DNA from: Actinomycetes bacterium
GTDB lineage: Bacteria; Actinomycetota; Acidimicrobiia; Acidimicrobiales; Acidimicrobiaceae
DNA: 8,297 nucleotides
Assembly (NCBI GenBank): GCA_021823385.1
Contig: JAKAOC010000083.1
Location: 1-8,297 of the forward strand
Reading direction: 5' to 3'
The notes beneath the pieces were generated by a model. That model worked only from the letters and a program-made list of their open reading frames with translations, ran no database searches and was not told where the DNA came from. How positions within the stretch are numbered: the stretch's first letter is position 1; each line of letters opens with the position of its first letter. The position numbers were made by a program, and so were the translations under genes. Positions 7,153-8,297 of this stretch are shown here, piece by piece.

Positions 7153-8297
7153 TCATCCGGCAGCTCCCTCATCTTTGTGAGCCAGAAGCGCGGCCAATTC
7201 GGCGCGGTTCCGCGCACCGAGCTTGGCCAGGATGTGCGAGACGTGGCGCTCGACCGTCTTGCGGGAAAGAAACAGTGCGGCGGCGATCTCGGGGTTCGTC
7301 GCCCCCCTGGCCACGGCTTCGGCGATGTCGTGTTCGCGCCGGCTGAGCGTGGTCGGCGAGGTGGTCGGACCTCTCCTCCAGGTGTGTACCCCGAGGCCTC
7401 GCAGTCGTGCCTCGGCAAGCTGCAGTTCGCTGTTGGCGCCCATCTCCTCGGATTCGCGGGCGGCGCGCTCGAAGGCGCCGATGGCGGATTTCCGGTCGAG
7501 CTGAGCGAGTGTGGCGGCAGCGTCGAGATCGATCCAGAGGCGCATGAGCCTGTACCCGATCGACTCGGCCGCTTCGGCGGCTTCGGCGAAGAGCTTTGCA
7601 CTTGCGCCGGGATCCCGCCATGCGGTGAGCAGGGCTTCGACGTAGGCACGCCGGACCGTCGGACCGCCCGGGCGTGGATCGGGGTGGGCCGCGTCCCAGC
7701 GGCCGACCGCATCCTCGGCCTCGGCCAATGCACCAATCCGCGCAGATGCCTCCGCTGCCTCGAGGGTCGACTCCCAAAGGCACCGCCCGCAGCCCGCCAC
7801 GGCTGCGTCTACGGATATGGCCTCCCGCAGCGAGTCGAGCTCGTTCTCGCTCGGCGTCGAGAAGCGCCCGACGAGTCCAATATGGAGAGTGCGGATGACA
7901 AGGCGAAAATGGGGATCCGACTCGGCTGCGATCAGGCCTGCGATGGCCGTGATGTTGGATGGGAAGTCGGTGCGGCTCGCTTCGATCGAATGAAGCACCG
8001 CCCTTAGCTGTTGGAGGGTGAAGCGGCGAGGGGCGCCGACCCGCTCGGCCAGCGCCACCGTCTGGCGCAGAAGGTCGGATGCCTCGTCGAGATGGCCGAG
8101 GTGATGGGCGATCCAACCCACCCAGTGGATGGCTTCCACTTCGAGGCTGGGCATGGTCAATAGGCGCGCCTCCTCCAGCGCCCGTTTGGCCCGCGGCTCG
8201 GCGGCACGCGGCAGCCCCTCGAACTGCAGCATCGAGAAGACCCGGTCAGACGCGGCTGCCAAAACATCGGCGGGGTCGCGTGCGGCCTGCTGGATCA
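7153..8297 (-). CDS. LuxR-family transcriptional regulator, MalT/LAL-like C-terminal part (5' end outside window)
   Basis: About 380 residues are visible and the frame stays open to the window edge, so the true start lies outside; TTG 8262 is not a convincing start. Most of the visible part is repeated alpha-helical pairs with TPR character, such as AEARLLTMPSLEVEAI, GHLDEASDLLRQTVALAERVG and RIGALAEAEDAVGRWDAAHP. The last 64 residues form a LuxR/GerE helix-turn-helix: LSRREHDIAEAVARG, TNPEIAAALFLSRKTVERHV and SHILAKLGARNRAELAALLA, with the canonical T-V-x-x-H-V-x-x-I recognition helix. TPR-like repeats before a LuxR domain are the plan of MalT-type or large ATP-binding (LAL) regulators, whose N-terminal ATPase would be outside this window. 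It likely controls the small genes directly downstream. No receiver domain is visible. Confidence 0.9.
   Translation of the reverse strand, partial: IQQAARDPADVLAAASDRVFSMLQFEGLPRAAEPRAKRALEEARLLTMPSLEVEAIHWVGWIAHHLGHLDEASDLLRQTVALAERVGAPRRFTLQQLRAVLHSIEASRTDFPSNITAIAGLIAAESDPHFRLVIRTLHIGLVGRFSTPSENELDSLREAISVDAAVAGCGRCLWESTLEAAEASARIGALAEAEDAVGRWDAAHPDPRPGGPTVRRAYVEALLTAWRDPGASAKLFAEAAEAAESIGYRLMRLWIDLDAAATLAQLDRKSAIGAFERAARESEEMGANSELQLAEARLRGLGVHTWRRGPTTSPTTLSRREHDIAEAVARGATNPEIAAALFLSRKTVERHVSHILAKLGARNRAELAALLAHKDEGAAG

Noticed and set aside
7177..8007. 276-codon plus-strand open frame opposite the LuxR-family gene
   Set aside because: The minus strand encodes a clear LuxR helix-turn-helix and TPR-like helices; the plus-strand frame shows no domain.

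Overview
The window is GC-rich and has short intergenic gaps. It encodes a secreted lipoprotein, a TPP-riboswitch-controlled thiC, LuxR/MalT-type regulation and an SDR remnant whose C-terminus is of a type familiar from actinobacteria. A high-GC actinobacterium is the best guess; nothing here fixes the genus.

Layout. Positions 1-955 are a worn accessory stretch. It holds the last 53 residues of a plus-strand membrane protein (probably a transporter), a decayed IS3-family orfA on the minus strand (279-552), and about 400 bases with no convincing gene. A plus-strand lipoprotein of unknown function (955-1728) converges on thiC (minus, 1859-3643), with a small hairpin between the two stops. A clear TPP riboswitch (about 3649-3736) lies just upstream of thiC and ends on its Shine-Dalgarno, so thiamine biosynthesis is probably regulated at translation initiation.

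A two-gene minus-strand module follows. A Xre-type helix-turn-helix protein (4754-5050) overlaps by ATGA an AbiEii-like nucleotidyltransferase (4206-4757). A perfect 7-2-7 palindrome ten bases before the first start looks like the autoregulatory operator. The pair has the architecture of a toxin-antitoxin system. A coding-looking scrap without a start codon sits just downstream, beside a short inverted repeat. The C-terminal piece of a short-chain dehydrogenase lies on the plus strand at 5211-5327, another sign of decay or rearrangement.

The last 2.7 kb all reads on the minus strand: a LuxR-family regulator running off the window edge (7153-8297), a 94-residue protein (6843-7127), an 86-residue exported protein (6586-6846, ATGA-overlapping the former), and a membrane-anchored protein with an N-terminal four-cysteine zinc ribbon and a trypsin/HtrA-like domain (5589-6440). 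In the last protein all three catalytic triad positions appear replaced, which suggests a pseudoprotease. A bulged long inverted repeat separates the exported-protein gene from it. The most interesting parts are this pseudoprotease and the LuxR/small-protein operon beside it, then the toxin-antitoxin-like module with its palindrome.
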